Part shown: in pieces, positions 1-7,315 of the stretch
Numbering within the stretch: the first letter of the stretch is position 1
Layout of the letters: each line of letters begins with the position of its first letter
Origin: Allobosea sp.
GTDB taxonomy: Bacteria > Pseudomonadota > Alphaproteobacteria > Rhizobiales > Beijerinckiaceae
Direction: 5' to 3'
Length of the DNA stretch: 13,805 nucleotides
NCBI GenBank assembly: GCA_021732895.1
Contig: JAKFWE010000025.1
Coordinates: 1-13,805, forward strand
Made by a program: the position numbers and the translations under genes
Notes under the pieces: model-generated
What the model saw: only the letters and a program-made list of their open reading frames with translations
Told to the model about the DNA's origin: nothing
Database searches by the model: none

Positions 1-141
1 GGAGAGGGGCAGGGGTGAGGTGATAGCCGTTGGACTAGTTGGGCGCGGGCCAGGCAGCAGAGAGGCCACGGCAGCAGTGGCGAAGGGCCGACCCCTCACC
101 CCTGCCCCTCTCCCTCCGGGAGGGGGGTTCCCCGCGTTTCG
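1..141. repeat. Inverted pair of palindromic intergenic repeats downstream of the substrate-binding protein gene
   Basis: Positions 1-20 are the exact reverse complement of 94-113 (20 of 20 bases), giving two facing copies of a CCTCACCCCTGCCCCTCTCC core about 73 bases apart. The right copy continues into a small hairpin (CTCCC 110-114, loop TCC, GGGAG 118-122) and ends with a TTCCCCGCGTTTCG tail. The same core and tail recur at 3115-3163, so this is a dispersed repeat family rather than a chance palindrome. No gene was seen in 1-160. The element lies just past the stop codon of the minus-strand gene ending at 161 and could act as a transcription end or mRNA-stabilising structure. That role is inference. 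Confidence 0.75.
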
Positions 142-160
142 CTGGATGACGGCCGAGAGA

Positions 161-1129
161 CTAGCTCGCGCCGCCCGCGACGTATTTCGTCTCGACCAGC
201 GTGCTCAAATCCGGCTTGGTCTTGATCAGCCCGATCTCCAGCAGCAGATCCGCCGCCTTGGCGGAAAACGCCTGCCATTCGCCGGCGAAGAAGGCCTTGT
301 TGCCGGCCGCATCCGACCATTTCAGGTAGGCCGCCGACTTGCCGAAGGCTTCCGCCGTCTGCTTCACGTCCGCGCCCATGATGCCGAAGGCCTTGTCCTT
401 CTCCTTCGCGATCATCTCCAGAGCCTCGAAATAGCTCTTGGTCAGCGCCGCGGCCGCCGGATCATTGGCGGCGAGGAAGGCCGGCGTGCAGCCGAAGGTG
501 TCCATCACCATCGGATAGTCGAGCGTGGTCGCGATGATCTTGCCGGCGTCGGGCCTTTCGCGCACGGCCGAGAGGAAGGGCTCATAGGTCATGGCGGCGT
601 CGTTCTGGCCGGCGATGAAGGCCTGAGCGGCGGCGGCCGGCTCCATGTTGACGACCGTCACGTCCTTGATCGTCATGCCGTTTTCCTTGAGGAACCAGGC
701 CAGCGCGAAGTAGGGCGAGGTGCCGGGCGCGGAGGCCGCGACCGTCTTGCCCTTGAGGTCCTTGATCGAGCCCGTGGCGCTGCGCGTCACCATGCCGTCG
801 GCGCCGTAGCTCTTGTCGAGCTGGAAGATCTGCTTGGTCTTCACGCCGGCCGCATCCCAGACGATCCAGGTCTCGACCGTGGTCGCGGCGCACTGGATGT
901 CGCCAGACGCGATGGCGAGATGCCGGTCCTTCTGCGGGATCTTCTTGATCGTCACGTCGAGGCCGTTCTTGGCGAAGATGCCGGCCTCCTTGGCGAGCGT
1001 CAGCGGCGCGAATCCGGTCCAGCCCGAAATGCCGATATTCACCTTGGTCTGGGCCTGGGCCGCGCCCGTGGCGACAAGTGCGGCAAGGCTTGCGCCGGCG
1101 AGCACGGCGATACGCGAAAAACCTGTCAT
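161..1129 (-). CDS. ABC transporter substrate-binding protein, nitrate/sulfonate/taurine (NMT1-like) type
   Basis: This encodes a 322-residue periplasmic binding protein. A cleavable signal peptide spans about residues 1-26 (MTGFSRIAVLAGASL..., cleavage likely after AAQA). The mature protein begins with VNIGISGWTGFAPLTLAKEAG, the usual opening of SsuA/TauA/NrtA-like proteins, followed by 'GIFAKNGLDV' and a later 'DLKGKTVAASAPGTSPYFAL' block typical of the family. Length matches the family (about 300-340). The ATG at 1129 was chosen because AAAGG lies 7 bases upstream and a signal peptide follows directly; the reading frame stays open far upstream, but that part is not protein-like. The ligand cannot be read from the sequence: sulfonates, nitrate, pyrimidine precursors and aromatic acids are all bound by relatives. 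No permease or ATPase of this system is in the window. It is divergent from the ThDP enzyme at 1433, which may be functionally linked. Confidence 0.88.
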   Translation of the reverse strand: MTGFSRIAVLAGASLAALVATGAAQAQTKVNIGISGWTGFAPLTLAKEAGIFAKNGLDVTIKKIPQKDRHLAIASGDIQCAATTVETWIVWDAAGVKTKQIFQLDKSYGADGMVTRSATGSIKDLKGKTVAASAPGTSPYFALAWFLKENGMTIKDVTVVNMEPAAAAQAFIAGQNDAAMTYEPFLSAVRERPDAGKIIATTLDYPMVMDTFGCTPAFLAANDPAAAALTKSYFEALEMIAKEKDKAFGIMGADVKQTAEAFGKSAAYLKWSDAAGNKAFFAGEWQAFSAKAADLLLEIGLIKTKPDLSTLVETKYVAGGAS

Positions 1130-1227
1130 GACGAGACCTTTCCCCTGTGAGACATCCAGTCGAGGCGTGGCGTTGCGCCATCGCATCGCATTGCCTGCCG
1201 GGATGCAACCTTCGTTCCATGGCAGGT

Positions 1228-1245
1228 TAAATGCATATGCAATTA
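1228..1245. promoter_or_regulatory. AT-rich 18-bp near-palindrome, candidate operator
   Basis: TAAATGCATATGCAATTA is an inverted repeat with one mismatched base pair; its central ten bases TGCATATGCA are perfectly self-complementary. It stands out as an AT-rich island in GC-rich DNA, in the divergent region about 100 bp upstream of the binding-protein start (1129) and about 190 bp upstream of the ThDP-enzyme start (1433). Such sites are commonly bound by dimeric regulators of the GntR or similar families. No regulator gene is adjacent in the window, so the cognate protein is unknown. Confidence 0.45.
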
Positions 1246-1259
1246 CGTCAAGCGCGCTT

Positions 1260-1341
1260 CCGTCTTTGCGTGCGCCGCGAAGCGATCCCGAGCCACGTGA
1301 TCGACGCTCTCTGCATTGCTTCGCTTCGCTCGCAAGGACGG
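1260..1341. repeat. Facing pair of REP-like palindromic repeats
   Basis: The left arm begins CCGTCTTTGCGTGCGCCG and the right arm ends GCTCGCAAGGACGG; the right arm, reverse-complemented, reads CCGTCCTTGCGAGCGAAGCG and aligns with the left arm with several mismatches. The same core (CCGTC-TTGCGAGC-AGCGAAGC) occurs at 8591-8668 and 11834-11932, so these three loci belong to one dispersed family of inverted pairs, of a kind common between genes in Bradyrhizobium-like genomes. This copy is the most degenerate of the three. Confidence 0.65.
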
Positions 1342-1432
1342 GTGGCCCTGCGTTTCGCGTGATTGACAGGTCGGAGGCCATCCTTTCCCTTCGAGGCCCG
1401 CGCGCCGCGCTCATATCCAGAAGGTTCCCAGC

Positions 1433-2989
1433 ATGAACGGCGCCGACCGCCTCTGCGACACGCTCCTCGTCAACGGCGTCGATGTCTGCTTCGCCAATCC
1501 CGGCACCTCGGAAATGCACTTCGTCGCGGCGCTCGACCGCAAGCCGCAGATGCGCTGCGTGCTCGGGCTGTTCGAGGGCGTGGTGACCGGCGCGGCCGAC
1601 GGCTATGCCCGCATGGCCGACAAGCCGGCGGCGACGCTGCTGCATTGCGGGCCCGGCATGGCGAACGCGCTCGCCAACATGCACAACGCACGGCGCGCCT
1701 GGACGCCGATGATCAACGTCGTCGGCGACCACGCCACCTACCATCTCGTCCACGACGCGCCGCTGACCAGCGACATCGAGAGCCTGGCCGCGCCGATGTC
1801 GCATTTCGTGCGCCGCATCGCGACGCCCGACGATGTCGGCCCGGCGATCGGCGAGGCCTATGCGGCGTCGCTGTCGCTGCCCGGCGTGACGACCGTGATC
1901 CTGCCGGCCGATTGCGCCTGGGGCTCCGTCGAGCCGGCCGAGGTCGGGCCGACGCCCGTGCCGGCGCTGAAGACGGTCGCGGCCGCGTCCGTTCGCGAGG
2001 CGGCCGCCGCCCTGCGCAAGCATGGCGCGCGCGCCGCGCTGATGATGTCGGGCCTGTCGCTGCGCGAAGGCCCGATGGCGACGGCCGCCCGGATCTGCGC
2101 CGCGACCGGCGCCGGCATGTTCGGCCAGATGTCGAACGGGCGCATCGAGCGCGGCGTCGGGCGGGTGGCGCTGCCCAAGGTGTTCTATCCCGTCGACATG
2201 GCGCTGGAGCAATTGAAGGACATCGATTGCCTGGTGCTGGTCGGCGCGCAGATTCCCGTCGGCTTCTTCGCCTATCCCGGCAAGCCGGGCCGGCTGGTGC
2301 ATGAGGGCTGCGCGATCCTCAATCTGGCGATGCCGGGCGACGACCTGCCGGGCGCGATCGCGGCGCTGGCGGACGAACTCGGCGCGACGAGGACCGCCCC
2401 CGCCTTCGTCGCGCGGCCTAGAGACGAACCGATCGTCCTGCCGACCGGGCCGCTCGACGCCGACAAGGCCTGCGCCATCGTGGCGGCGCTGCTGCCCGAG
2501 AACAGCATCGTCTGCGACGAATCGGTCTCGTCTGGCCGGATGTTCTACCAGCAATGCCATCGCGCCCCGCCGCACGACTACCTCCAGCTCACCGGCGGCG
2601 CCATCGGCGAGGGCATTCCGCTCTGCGTCGGCGCGGCGGTCGCCTGCCCGGACCGCAAGGTCATCGGCATGCAGGCGGACGGCTCGGGCATGTACACGGT
2701 GCAGGGCCTTTGGACGCAGGCGCGCGAGAACCTCGACATCGTCACGGTGATCTTCGCCAACCGGACCTACGCCATCCTGCACGGCGAGATGCGCGCCGTC
2801 GGCGTCAACGATTTCGGCCGCAACGCCAGACTCATGCTGAACCTCGACGAGCCGGCGCTCGACTGGGTCATGATGGCGAAGGGCATGGGCGTGGAGGCGG
2901 GACGGGCGACGACGGCGGAGGAGTTTGCGAGGCTGTTCAAGGCGGCGCTGGGACGGAAGGGGCCGTTCCTGATCGAGGCGGTGATATAG
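1433..2989 (+). CDS. Thiamine-diphosphate-dependent enzyme, acetolactate synthase large-subunit-like
   Basis: This 518-residue protein has the three-domain layout of the ThDP decarboxylase/carboligase superfamily. The N-terminal Pyr domain contains the conserved glutamate that activates the cofactor (E48 in LGLFEGVVTGAADGYARM). A central domain lies at about residues 190-330. The C-terminal PP domain carries the ThDP/Mg motif at about 415-443 (ADGSG... FAN), with Asp416 and Asn443 as the expected metal ligands; the classical first Gly of GDG is Ala here. It is shorter than true biosynthetic acetolactate synthase (about 560-600) and no small regulatory subunit gene is adjacent, so a catabolic or unknown 2-oxo-acid reaction is more likely than branched-chain amino acid synthesis. 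The IlvX-like and benzoylformate decarboxylase-like branches are the nearest fits from memory. The start ATG has AGAAGG 8 bases upstream. The substrate is unknown. Confidence 0.87.
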   Translation: MNGADRLCDTLLVNGVDVCFANPGTSEMHFVAALDRKPQMRCVLGLFEGVVTGAADGYARMADKPAATLLHCGPGMANALANMHNARRAWTPMINVVGDHATYHLVHDAPLTSDIESLAAPMSHFVRRIATPDDVGPAIGEAYAASLSLPGVTTVILPADCAWGSVEPAEVGPTPVPALKTVAAASVREAAAALRKHGARAALMMSGLSLREGPMATAARICAATGAGMFGQMSNGRIERGVGRVALPKVFYPVDMALEQLKDIDCLVLVGAQIPVGFFAYPGKPGRLVHEGCAILNLAMPGDDLPGAIAALADELGATRTAPAFVARPRDEPIVLPTGPLDADKACAIVAALLPENSIVCDESVSSGRMFYQQCHRAPPHDYLQLTGGAIGEGIPLCVGAAVACPDRKVIGMQADGSGMYTVQGLWTQARENLDIVTVIFANRTYAILHGEMRAVGVNDFGRNARLMLNLDEPALDWVMMAKGMGVEAGRATTAEEFARLFKAALGRKGPFLIEAVI

Positions 2990-3010
2990 CAGCAGCACCA
3001 CCGCCTCTTC

Positions 3011-3046
3011 CCTTCTCCCGGCTGGGAGAAGGTGGCCCGGAGGGCC
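3011..3046. terminator. Double hairpin downstream of the ThDP-enzyme gene (repeat-derived)
   Basis: CCTTCTCCC (3011-3019) pairs perfectly with GGGAGAAGG (3024-3032) around a GGCT loop, followed by a second short hairpin GGCCC-GGA-GGGCC (3034-3046). It begins 21 bases after the stop codon of the plus-strand gene. No T-run follows, so it is not a textbook intrinsic terminator. The CTTCTCCC-GGGAGAAG plus GGATGAGGG layout is a recurrent intergenic repeat in GC-rich proteobacteria. A termination or mRNA 3'-end protection role between the two convergent genes is inferred. Confidence 0.5.
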
Positions 3047-3114
3047 GGATGAGGGCCTTCCGGCAGCGCCTGAAGCGCAACGGCGCCGTCTCGTACGACC
3101 AACCAGCGGCGGTC

Positions 3115-3163
3115 CCTCACCCCTGCCCCTCTCCCATCCGGGAGAGGGGTTCCTCGCGTTTCG
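3115..3163. repeat. Palindromic repeat with 10-bp perfect stem between convergent genes
   Basis: CCCCTCTCCC (3126-3135) and GGGAGAGGGG (3140-3149) form a perfect 10-bp stem with an ATCC loop. The flanking CCTCACCCCTGCCCCTCTCC head and CGCGTTTCG tail match the copy at 94-141. It lies just past the stop codon (3174) of the minus-strand deacetylase gene. On the minus strand it could serve as that operon's transcription end; no T-tract is visible. Confidence 0.7.
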
Positions 3164-3173
3164 TCCGGCGAGC

Positions 3174-4217
3174 TCAGTTCTTGAACCCCTCCAGAAACGC
3201 ATCGAGACACTCCCCGATCGCCTCGATCGCATAGCCGCCCTCCTGCACGACGAGCGTCGGCAGACCGATCGCCTTCACCTGCGAGCCGATGGTTCCGAAA
3301 TCGGCGCTCTCCAGCTCGAGCACGCCGATCGGATCGTCCTTGTGGGCGTCGTAGCCGAGCGCGACGACGAGCGCGTCGGCGCCGAAGGCCTTGATCGCTC
3401 CGGCCGCCGTATCAACCGCCGCCGCCATCTCCGGCCCTCCCGCGCCGTGCGCCAGAGGCAGGTTGAGATTGAAGCCTTCGCCCGGCCCGTCGCCGCGCTC
3501 GTCCTCATAACCGGTGAAGAAGGGGTAGTAGTTGGCCGGATCGGCATGGACCGAGATCGTCAGCACGTCGTTCCGGCGGTAGAAGATCTGCTGCGTGCCG
3601 TCGCCGTGATGGGCGTCGACGTCGAGGATCGCGACCTTGCCGAAGCGCGAGCGCAGGCGCTGCGCGGCCACCGCCGTGTTGTTGACATAGCAGAAACCGC
3701 TCGCCCGGTCGGCGCGGGCGTGGTGGCCCGAAGGACGGCAGAGCGCGTAGACCGCACGCTCGCCAGCCAGCACGGCGTCGGCGCCCGCCACCGCGGTCTC
3801 GGCGGAGCGCAGGGTCGAGGTCCAGCAATGCTGGCCGACCGGCACCGACAGATCGCCGAGATACCAGCCGAGCTGACCCATGAGCCCCGTCGGTCGGCAG
3901 GGCGGCCGCATCGCCTCGTCGGTGCGGCCGGACCAGTAGGGAAAGGTGTTGGGCCAGGCTTCCGGCCCGCGCTCCGGCAGTTCGAGCCAGCGCTCCCAGA
4001 CGGTTTCGAGGAAGCGCACGAAGCCTTCGTCATGGACCGCGAGGATCGGATCGACGCCGCAAGCGCCGGGCCGCTCAGGCGCGACGCCATGGCGCTCCAG
4101 CGCCGCCAACAGGCGCGCGGTCCGCTCCGGAAGGTCCTTGGGCGCGACGATCCGGCCGAAGCGCATGTATTGCTGCGGATCGTGAAGCGACTGGTCTGGG
4201 TGGTAGAAGGCGCGCAT
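3174..4217 (-). CDS. Acetylpolyamine amidohydrolase / class II histone deacetylase family protein
   Basis: This 347-residue zinc-dependent deacetylase is complete for the arginase/deacetylase fold. All catalytic landmarks are present: the general-base histidine pair in CRPSGHHA (H165, H166), zinc ligands in ILDVDAHHGDGTQ (D201, H203) and in LGYDAHKDDP (D290), and the transition-state tyrosine in QEGGY (Y329). Length and overall pattern fit bacterial acetylpolyamine amidohydrolase (the Mycoplana ramosa enzyme is about 341 residues), which removes acetyl groups from N-acetylated putrescine, cadaverine or spermidine; related bacterial enzymes act on other acetylated small molecules. It begins 26 bp after the stop of the ABC ATPase gene on the same strand, so it is probably the last gene of the ynj-like operon, suggesting that the imported compound or a derivative is N-acetylated. 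CAGGA precedes the ATG by about 10 bases. Function is well supported at family level, while the natural substrate is unproven. Confidence 0.9.
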   Translation of the reverse strand: MRAFYHPDQSLHDPQQYMRFGRIVAPKDLPERTARLLAALERHGVAPERPGACGVDPILAVHDEGFVRFLETVWERWLELPERGPEAWPNTFPYWSGRTDEAMRPPCRPTGLMGQLGWYLGDLSVPVGQHCWTSTLRSAETAVAGADAVLAGERAVYALCRPSGHHARADRASGFCYVNNTAVAAQRLRSRFGKVAILDVDAHHGDGTQQIFYRRNDVLTISVHADPANYYPFFTGYEDERGDGPGEGFNLNLPLAHGAGGPEMAAAVDTAAGAIKAFGADALVVALGYDAHKDDPIGVLELESADFGTIGSQVKAIGLPTLVVQEGGYAIEAIGECLDAFLEGFKN

Positions 4218-4243
4218 CGGCTTTTGTCCTGGGCTTTGCGGGT

Positions 4244-4894
4244 TCAGGCGAGTTCGACGAGGTCTCCGCCGGCGGCGTCGGCGTCCTGACGGTCATGCGT
4301 CACCATCAGCACGGGAAGGCCGCGCCGGCGCGCCTGCTCGAAAACCATGGTGCGAAAAGCGCCGCGCAGCGCCGCGTCGAGCCTGGAGAACGGCTCGTCC
4401 AACAGGAGCGCCTGCGGCTGCGACAGCAGCACCCGCATCAAGGCGACGCGGGCGCGCTGGCCGCCCGACAGGGTGGCGGGGTCGCGCGGGCCGAAACCGG
4501 CCAGATCGGCGTCGGCCAGCGCCGCCTCGACGAGGCGCAGGCGCTCCGTGCGGGCGGATATGGCGGCGGGCACGCCGAACATGAGGTTGCCGGCGACGGA
4601 GAGGTGGGGAAACAGCAGGTCGTCCTGGAACAGCAGGCCGATGCGCCGCTGTTCCGGCCTGAGCCGGGTGACGTCCAGCCCATCGAGCCGGACCGCGCCA
4701 CCTGCGTCGAAGAGGCGCGTGTCGAGGAAGCCGGCGACATAGGCGAGCAGGCTCGATTTGCCGGAGCCGCTCGGCCCCATGACGGTCGCCACGTTGCCGG
4801 GCGCGATGGCGAGGTCGAGCCGCTCGATCAGCGTCGCGCCGCCGATCCCGATCGCGACGGCGTCGAGGACGAGCCCGTTCGATGCGCCGCTCAC
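4244..4894 (-). CDS. ynjD: YnjD-like ABC transporter ATP-binding protein
   Basis: This 216-residue cytoplasmic ATPase has the Walker A motif GPSGSGKSS (40-48), Q-loop Q90 in LLFQDDLLFPHLS, signature LSGGQ (142-146), Walker B LLLDEP (163-168), the D-loop SRLD and switch histidine H200 in VTH. It is short because it has only the nucleotide-binding core and no C-terminal regulatory domain, as in E. coli YnjD. The GTG at 4894 was chosen because it overlaps the upstream permease stop as GTGA, a typical coupled junction; the frame stays open far upstream but only as a shadow of the permease gene. It would power the two-fold permease encoded immediately upstream. The gene symbol is assigned by family resemblance plus gene order (ynjB, ynjC, ynjD), not by a database search. 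Confidence 0.88.
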   Translation of the reverse strand: MSGASNGLVLDAVAIGIGGATLIERLDLAIAPGNVATVMGPSGSGKSSLLAYVAGFLDTRLFDAGGAVRLDGLDVTRLRPEQRRIGLLFQDDLLFPHLSVAGNLMFGVPAAISARTERLRLVEAALADADLAGFGPRDPATLSGGQRARVALMRVLLSQPQALLLDEPFSRLDAALRGAFRTMVFEQARRRGLPVLMVTHDRQDADAAGGDLVELA

Positions 4895-6570
4895 GCCAGC
4901 CCCCGCCGGTTGTGGAAGACGAGGCGGGGGACGAGCAGCGCCGCCCCGTAGCAGGCCAGCGGCACGAGCGCCTGGAGCAGGCCGAGCACGCCGATGCCGG
5001 CGCGGTCCGCCCCGCTCGCGAGCGTCAGCGCCTCGGTGGTGATGGTGGCGACGCGCCCCGCGCCGGCGAAGACCGTGGCGAGATATTGCCCGACGCTGAC
5101 CGCCATGCCGACCGCGGCGGCGACCAGAATCGGGCGCAACAGCATCGGCAGCTTGACCTCCAGGAAGATGCGCCAGGGCGAGGCGCCGAGGCTCGCGGCG
5201 CTGCGGGCATAGCGCGGGTCGAGCGCGCGGAACGGATCGGCGAGGCTGAGGAAGACATAAGGCAGCACGAAGACGAGATGGGTCCAGATCACGGCGCACA
5301 GCGAGCCGTCGAGCCGCAGCCGCACCAGCGCCACCTGCAGGCCGAAGAGAAAGGCGACCTGCGGCACGATCAGCGGCAGATAGAGCAGCCAGAGCACGCC
5401 GTTGCGCGGCCGGTGGGCGCACCGCGCCTCGTTCTCGAGGCAGCCGAGGCAGAGCAGCAGCGCGATGGCGGTGGCGGCGCAGGCGATCATGCACGTCGTC
5501 TCAAGATTGGCCTGAAGCCGGTCGGAGGCGCCCATCCAGGCCGCGAGGCTCCAGCGCGTCGGCAGGCCGGACGCGAAGGGCCAACTCGCGGCGAAGGACC
5601 AGAGCGCGAGGCCGAGCAGCGCCGCCAGCCCGGCTGCCAGCAGAACGCCGGTCACGCCGGCCGCGAGCGGCAGAGCGCGTTCGCCGAACCCGGAACGCCG
5701 TCCCCGTTCGAGCCATGCCGGGCCGAAGCGCGCCGCCAGCCATTCGACCAGGCGACAAAGCCCGAGGCCGGCGACGACGAGTCCGAGCTGCATCAGGCTG
5801 GCGGCGGCGGCCGGCAGATAGCGGGCGAGGTCGTAGTCGGCGAACCAGCGCACCGCCAGCACCGCCAGCGGCGGCGGATTGCCGGGCCCCAGCACCAGCG
5901 CCTGATCGACCACCGAAAGCGAGTAGGCGATGACCGCGTAGAAGGGCAGCCTGATCTGCGGCCACAGGCGCGGCAGCACGAGCTTGAGCCAGGCGGTGTG
6001 CGGTGCGTAGCCCATCGAGCGCGCGCAGGCGACGAGACGGGCCGACGGGACCTGCCCGAGCGCAGCCGTCAGCACGATCGCGAGATAGGGAATCTCCTTG
6101 GTCAGCAGGCCGAAGACCAGCGCCAGCCCCGCAGGGTCCCGGATCGTCACGAGATCGCCCGGCGGGCGCGTCCAGCCGGTCAGCTCCGGCGAGACCAGCC
6201 TGACGATCCAGCCGGACGGTGCGAGCAGGAAGGCGAGACCGAGCGCGATCGAGGCGTGGGGCGCGGCCAGCAGCGGCGCCAGCAGCGCCTGCGCGCGGGA
6301 GAACCAGCGCGCGCCGGACAGGACCGCGACGAGCGACACGGCGCCGAGCAGGGAGAGCAGACTGGCGAGCGCGCCGACCCTGAGCGTCAGTTGAAACGAG
6401 GTGGCGAAGCCGGGCCAGTCCAACAGGGTGCGCCAGGGGGCCAGGGAAATCTCGCGCGCGCCGATGGCCGGCAGGTAGCCGAACGCCGGCGCCAACGTGC
6501 CGGCGAGCCCGACCAGCACCGGCGCGAGGAACAGAAACAGCGTCAGGGGCGGGACGATCCGCAACATCAT
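4891..6570 (-). CDS. ynjC: YnjC-like fused ABC transporter permease (two permease halves in one chain)
   Basis: This very hydrophobic 559-residue inner-membrane protein has about twelve predicted membrane segments in two halves. Each half has an EAA-type cytoplasmic loop that docks the ATPase: ARSMGYAPHTAWLKLVLP (183-200) and AASLGASPWRIFLEVKLP (458-475). The internal duplication and length agree with E. coli YnjC (511) and with ThiP/FbpB-type double permeases, so one chain provides both permease halves. The ATG pair at 6570/6567 is the only sensible start; its ribosome binding site is weak. It follows the glycosyltransferase gene by 46 bp and overlaps the ATPase start by 4 bp. The transported compound is unknown, and E. 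coli YnjBCD itself has, to my knowledge, no firmly established substrate. Confidence 0.88.
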   Translation of the reverse strand: MMLRIVPPLTLFLFLAPVLVGLAGTLAPAFGYLPAIGAREISLAPWRTLLDWPGFATSFQLTLRVGALASLLSLLGAVSLVAVLSGARWFSRAQALLAPLLAAPHASIALGLAFLLAPSGWIVRLVSPELTGWTRPPGDLVTIRDPAGLALVFGLLTKEIPYLAIVLTAALGQVPSARLVACARSMGYAPHTAWLKLVLPRLWPQIRLPFYAVIAYSLSVVDQALVLGPGNPPPLAVLAVRWFADYDLARYLPAAAASLMQLGLVVAGLGLCRLVEWLAARFGPAWLERGRRSGFGERALPLAAGVTGVLLAAGLAALLGLALWSFAASWPFASGLPTRWSLAAWMGASDRLQANLETTCMIACAATAIALLLCLGCLENEARCAHRPRNGVLWLLYLPLIVPQVAFLFGLQVALVRLRLDGSLCAVIWTHLVFVLPYVFLSLADPFRALDPRYARSAASLGASPWRIFLEVKLPMLLRPILVAAAVGMAVSVGQYLATVFAGAGRVATITTEALTLASGADRAGIGVLGLLQALVPLACYGAALLVPRLVFHNRRGLA

Positions 6571-6616
6571 AGCGCCATGCCATGGTCGGGCGGGCGTTGC
6601 CAGCGTCGCATGGCGT

Positions 6617-7309
6617 CTAACCGTAGAGCCGGGCGATGACGCGCGGCGGCACGCCCATGAAATAGAGCGTCAGGCAACCGAGGTTGCCGAGCGAACGGCG
6701 CAGATAGCCGTCGCGCCGGTAGCGCGCGGCGCTGGTCAAGGCCGACACGGGCAGCATGCGCAGACGCCCGCGTCCGATGCGGCGGACGAACTCGACATCC
6801 TCCATCAGCGCGATGGGACGAAAACCGCCGAGCCGGTCATGGAGCCGGCGCGAGATCAGCAGCCCCTGATCGCCGTAAGGCAGCGCCAGCAGCCGGCAGC
6901 GCCAGGCCACCATCCGCTCGAGCCGGCGCGCGGCAGGCGCGTCGTCGTCGAGCGCGAAGGCGAAGGCGGCCGCCCGGTCCTCGCCCTGCGACGCGATGAA
7001 ATCCCGCACGGCGCCGATCCAGCCGGACGCGAGCCTCGTGTCGGCATGGACGAAGAGCAGCCACGGCGCGCATGCGGCCTGCGCGCCGCGCACGAGCTGT
7101 CCGCCGCGCCCGGCCGGTCCCTGAACCACGACGGCGCCGGCCGCCTCGGCCCGCCCGACCGTGCCGTCCCGCGAACCGCCATCGCTGACGACGACCGTCG
7201 TGACGAGACCATCGGCGATGGCCGGCGCGAACTGGGCGACCGCATGCGGCAGGAAGGCGGCTGCGTTCAGCGTCGGGATCACCACGCTGACGGCGTCAGG
7301 CCGGGACAT
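6617..7309 (-). CDS. Family 2 glycosyltransferase, TIGR04283-like (rSAM-associated transferase)
   Basis: This 230-residue GT-A fold protein has no membrane segments. Visible motifs are VVIPTLNAA (9-17), the nucleotide-sugar binding VVSDGGSRDGT (40-50), HADTR at 88-92 in the DxD position, PYGDQG (144-149) and ALMEDVEFVRR (167-177) with a probable catalytic or acceptor-site acidic pair. These match the small glycosyltransferase family that NCBI names TIGR04283 (rSAM/selenodomain-associated transferase 2, arsenosugar biosynthesis), recalled from knowledge and not searched. The gene starts 6 bp after the ynjB stop and is followed by ynjC, so it sits inside the transporter operon. A radical SAM gene is upstream, but it is not the DUF3641 ArsS type usually linked to arsenosugars, and no arsM-like methyltransferase is present here. 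The sugar donor and acceptor are unknown. Confidence 0.82.
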   Translation of the reverse strand: MSRPDAVSVVIPTLNAAAFLPHAVAQFAPAIADGLVTTVVVSDGGSRDGTVGRAEAAGAVVVQGPAGRGGQLVRGAQAACAPWLLFVHADTRLASGWIGAVRDFIASQGEDRAAAFAFALDDDAPAARRLERMVAWRCRLLALPYGDQGLLISRRLHDRLGGFRPIALMEDVEFVRRIGRGRLRMLPVSALTSAARYRRDGYLRRSLGNLGCLTLYFMGVPPRVIARLYG

Positions 7310-7315
7310 CAGCCC

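Larger units (their letters stand above)
1130..1432. other. Divergent intergenic region between binding-protein and ThDP-enzyme genes
   Basis: These 303 bases hold no convincing gene. They contain the start-proximal leaders of two divergent genes, an AT-rich near-palindrome at 1228-1245 and a palindromic repeat pair at about 1260-1341, both listed separately. AAGG at 1421-1424 (within AGAAGG, 1419-1424) is the ribosome binding site of the plus-strand gene. On the minus strand, TTGACG (complement of 1246-1251) resembles a -35 box and overlaps the right edge of the palindrome, but no good -10 box is visible at the right distance. Confidence 0.6.

Noticed and set aside
161..3232. A 1023-codon open frame on the minus strand that runs through the binding-protein gene and far upstream across the ThDP enzyme gene
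   Set aside because: Only the last 322 residues (from 1129) look like protein with a signal peptide and family motifs. The rest is Arg/Ala/His-rich, opposite a clear ThDP enzyme, as expected for a shadow frame in GC-rich DNA.
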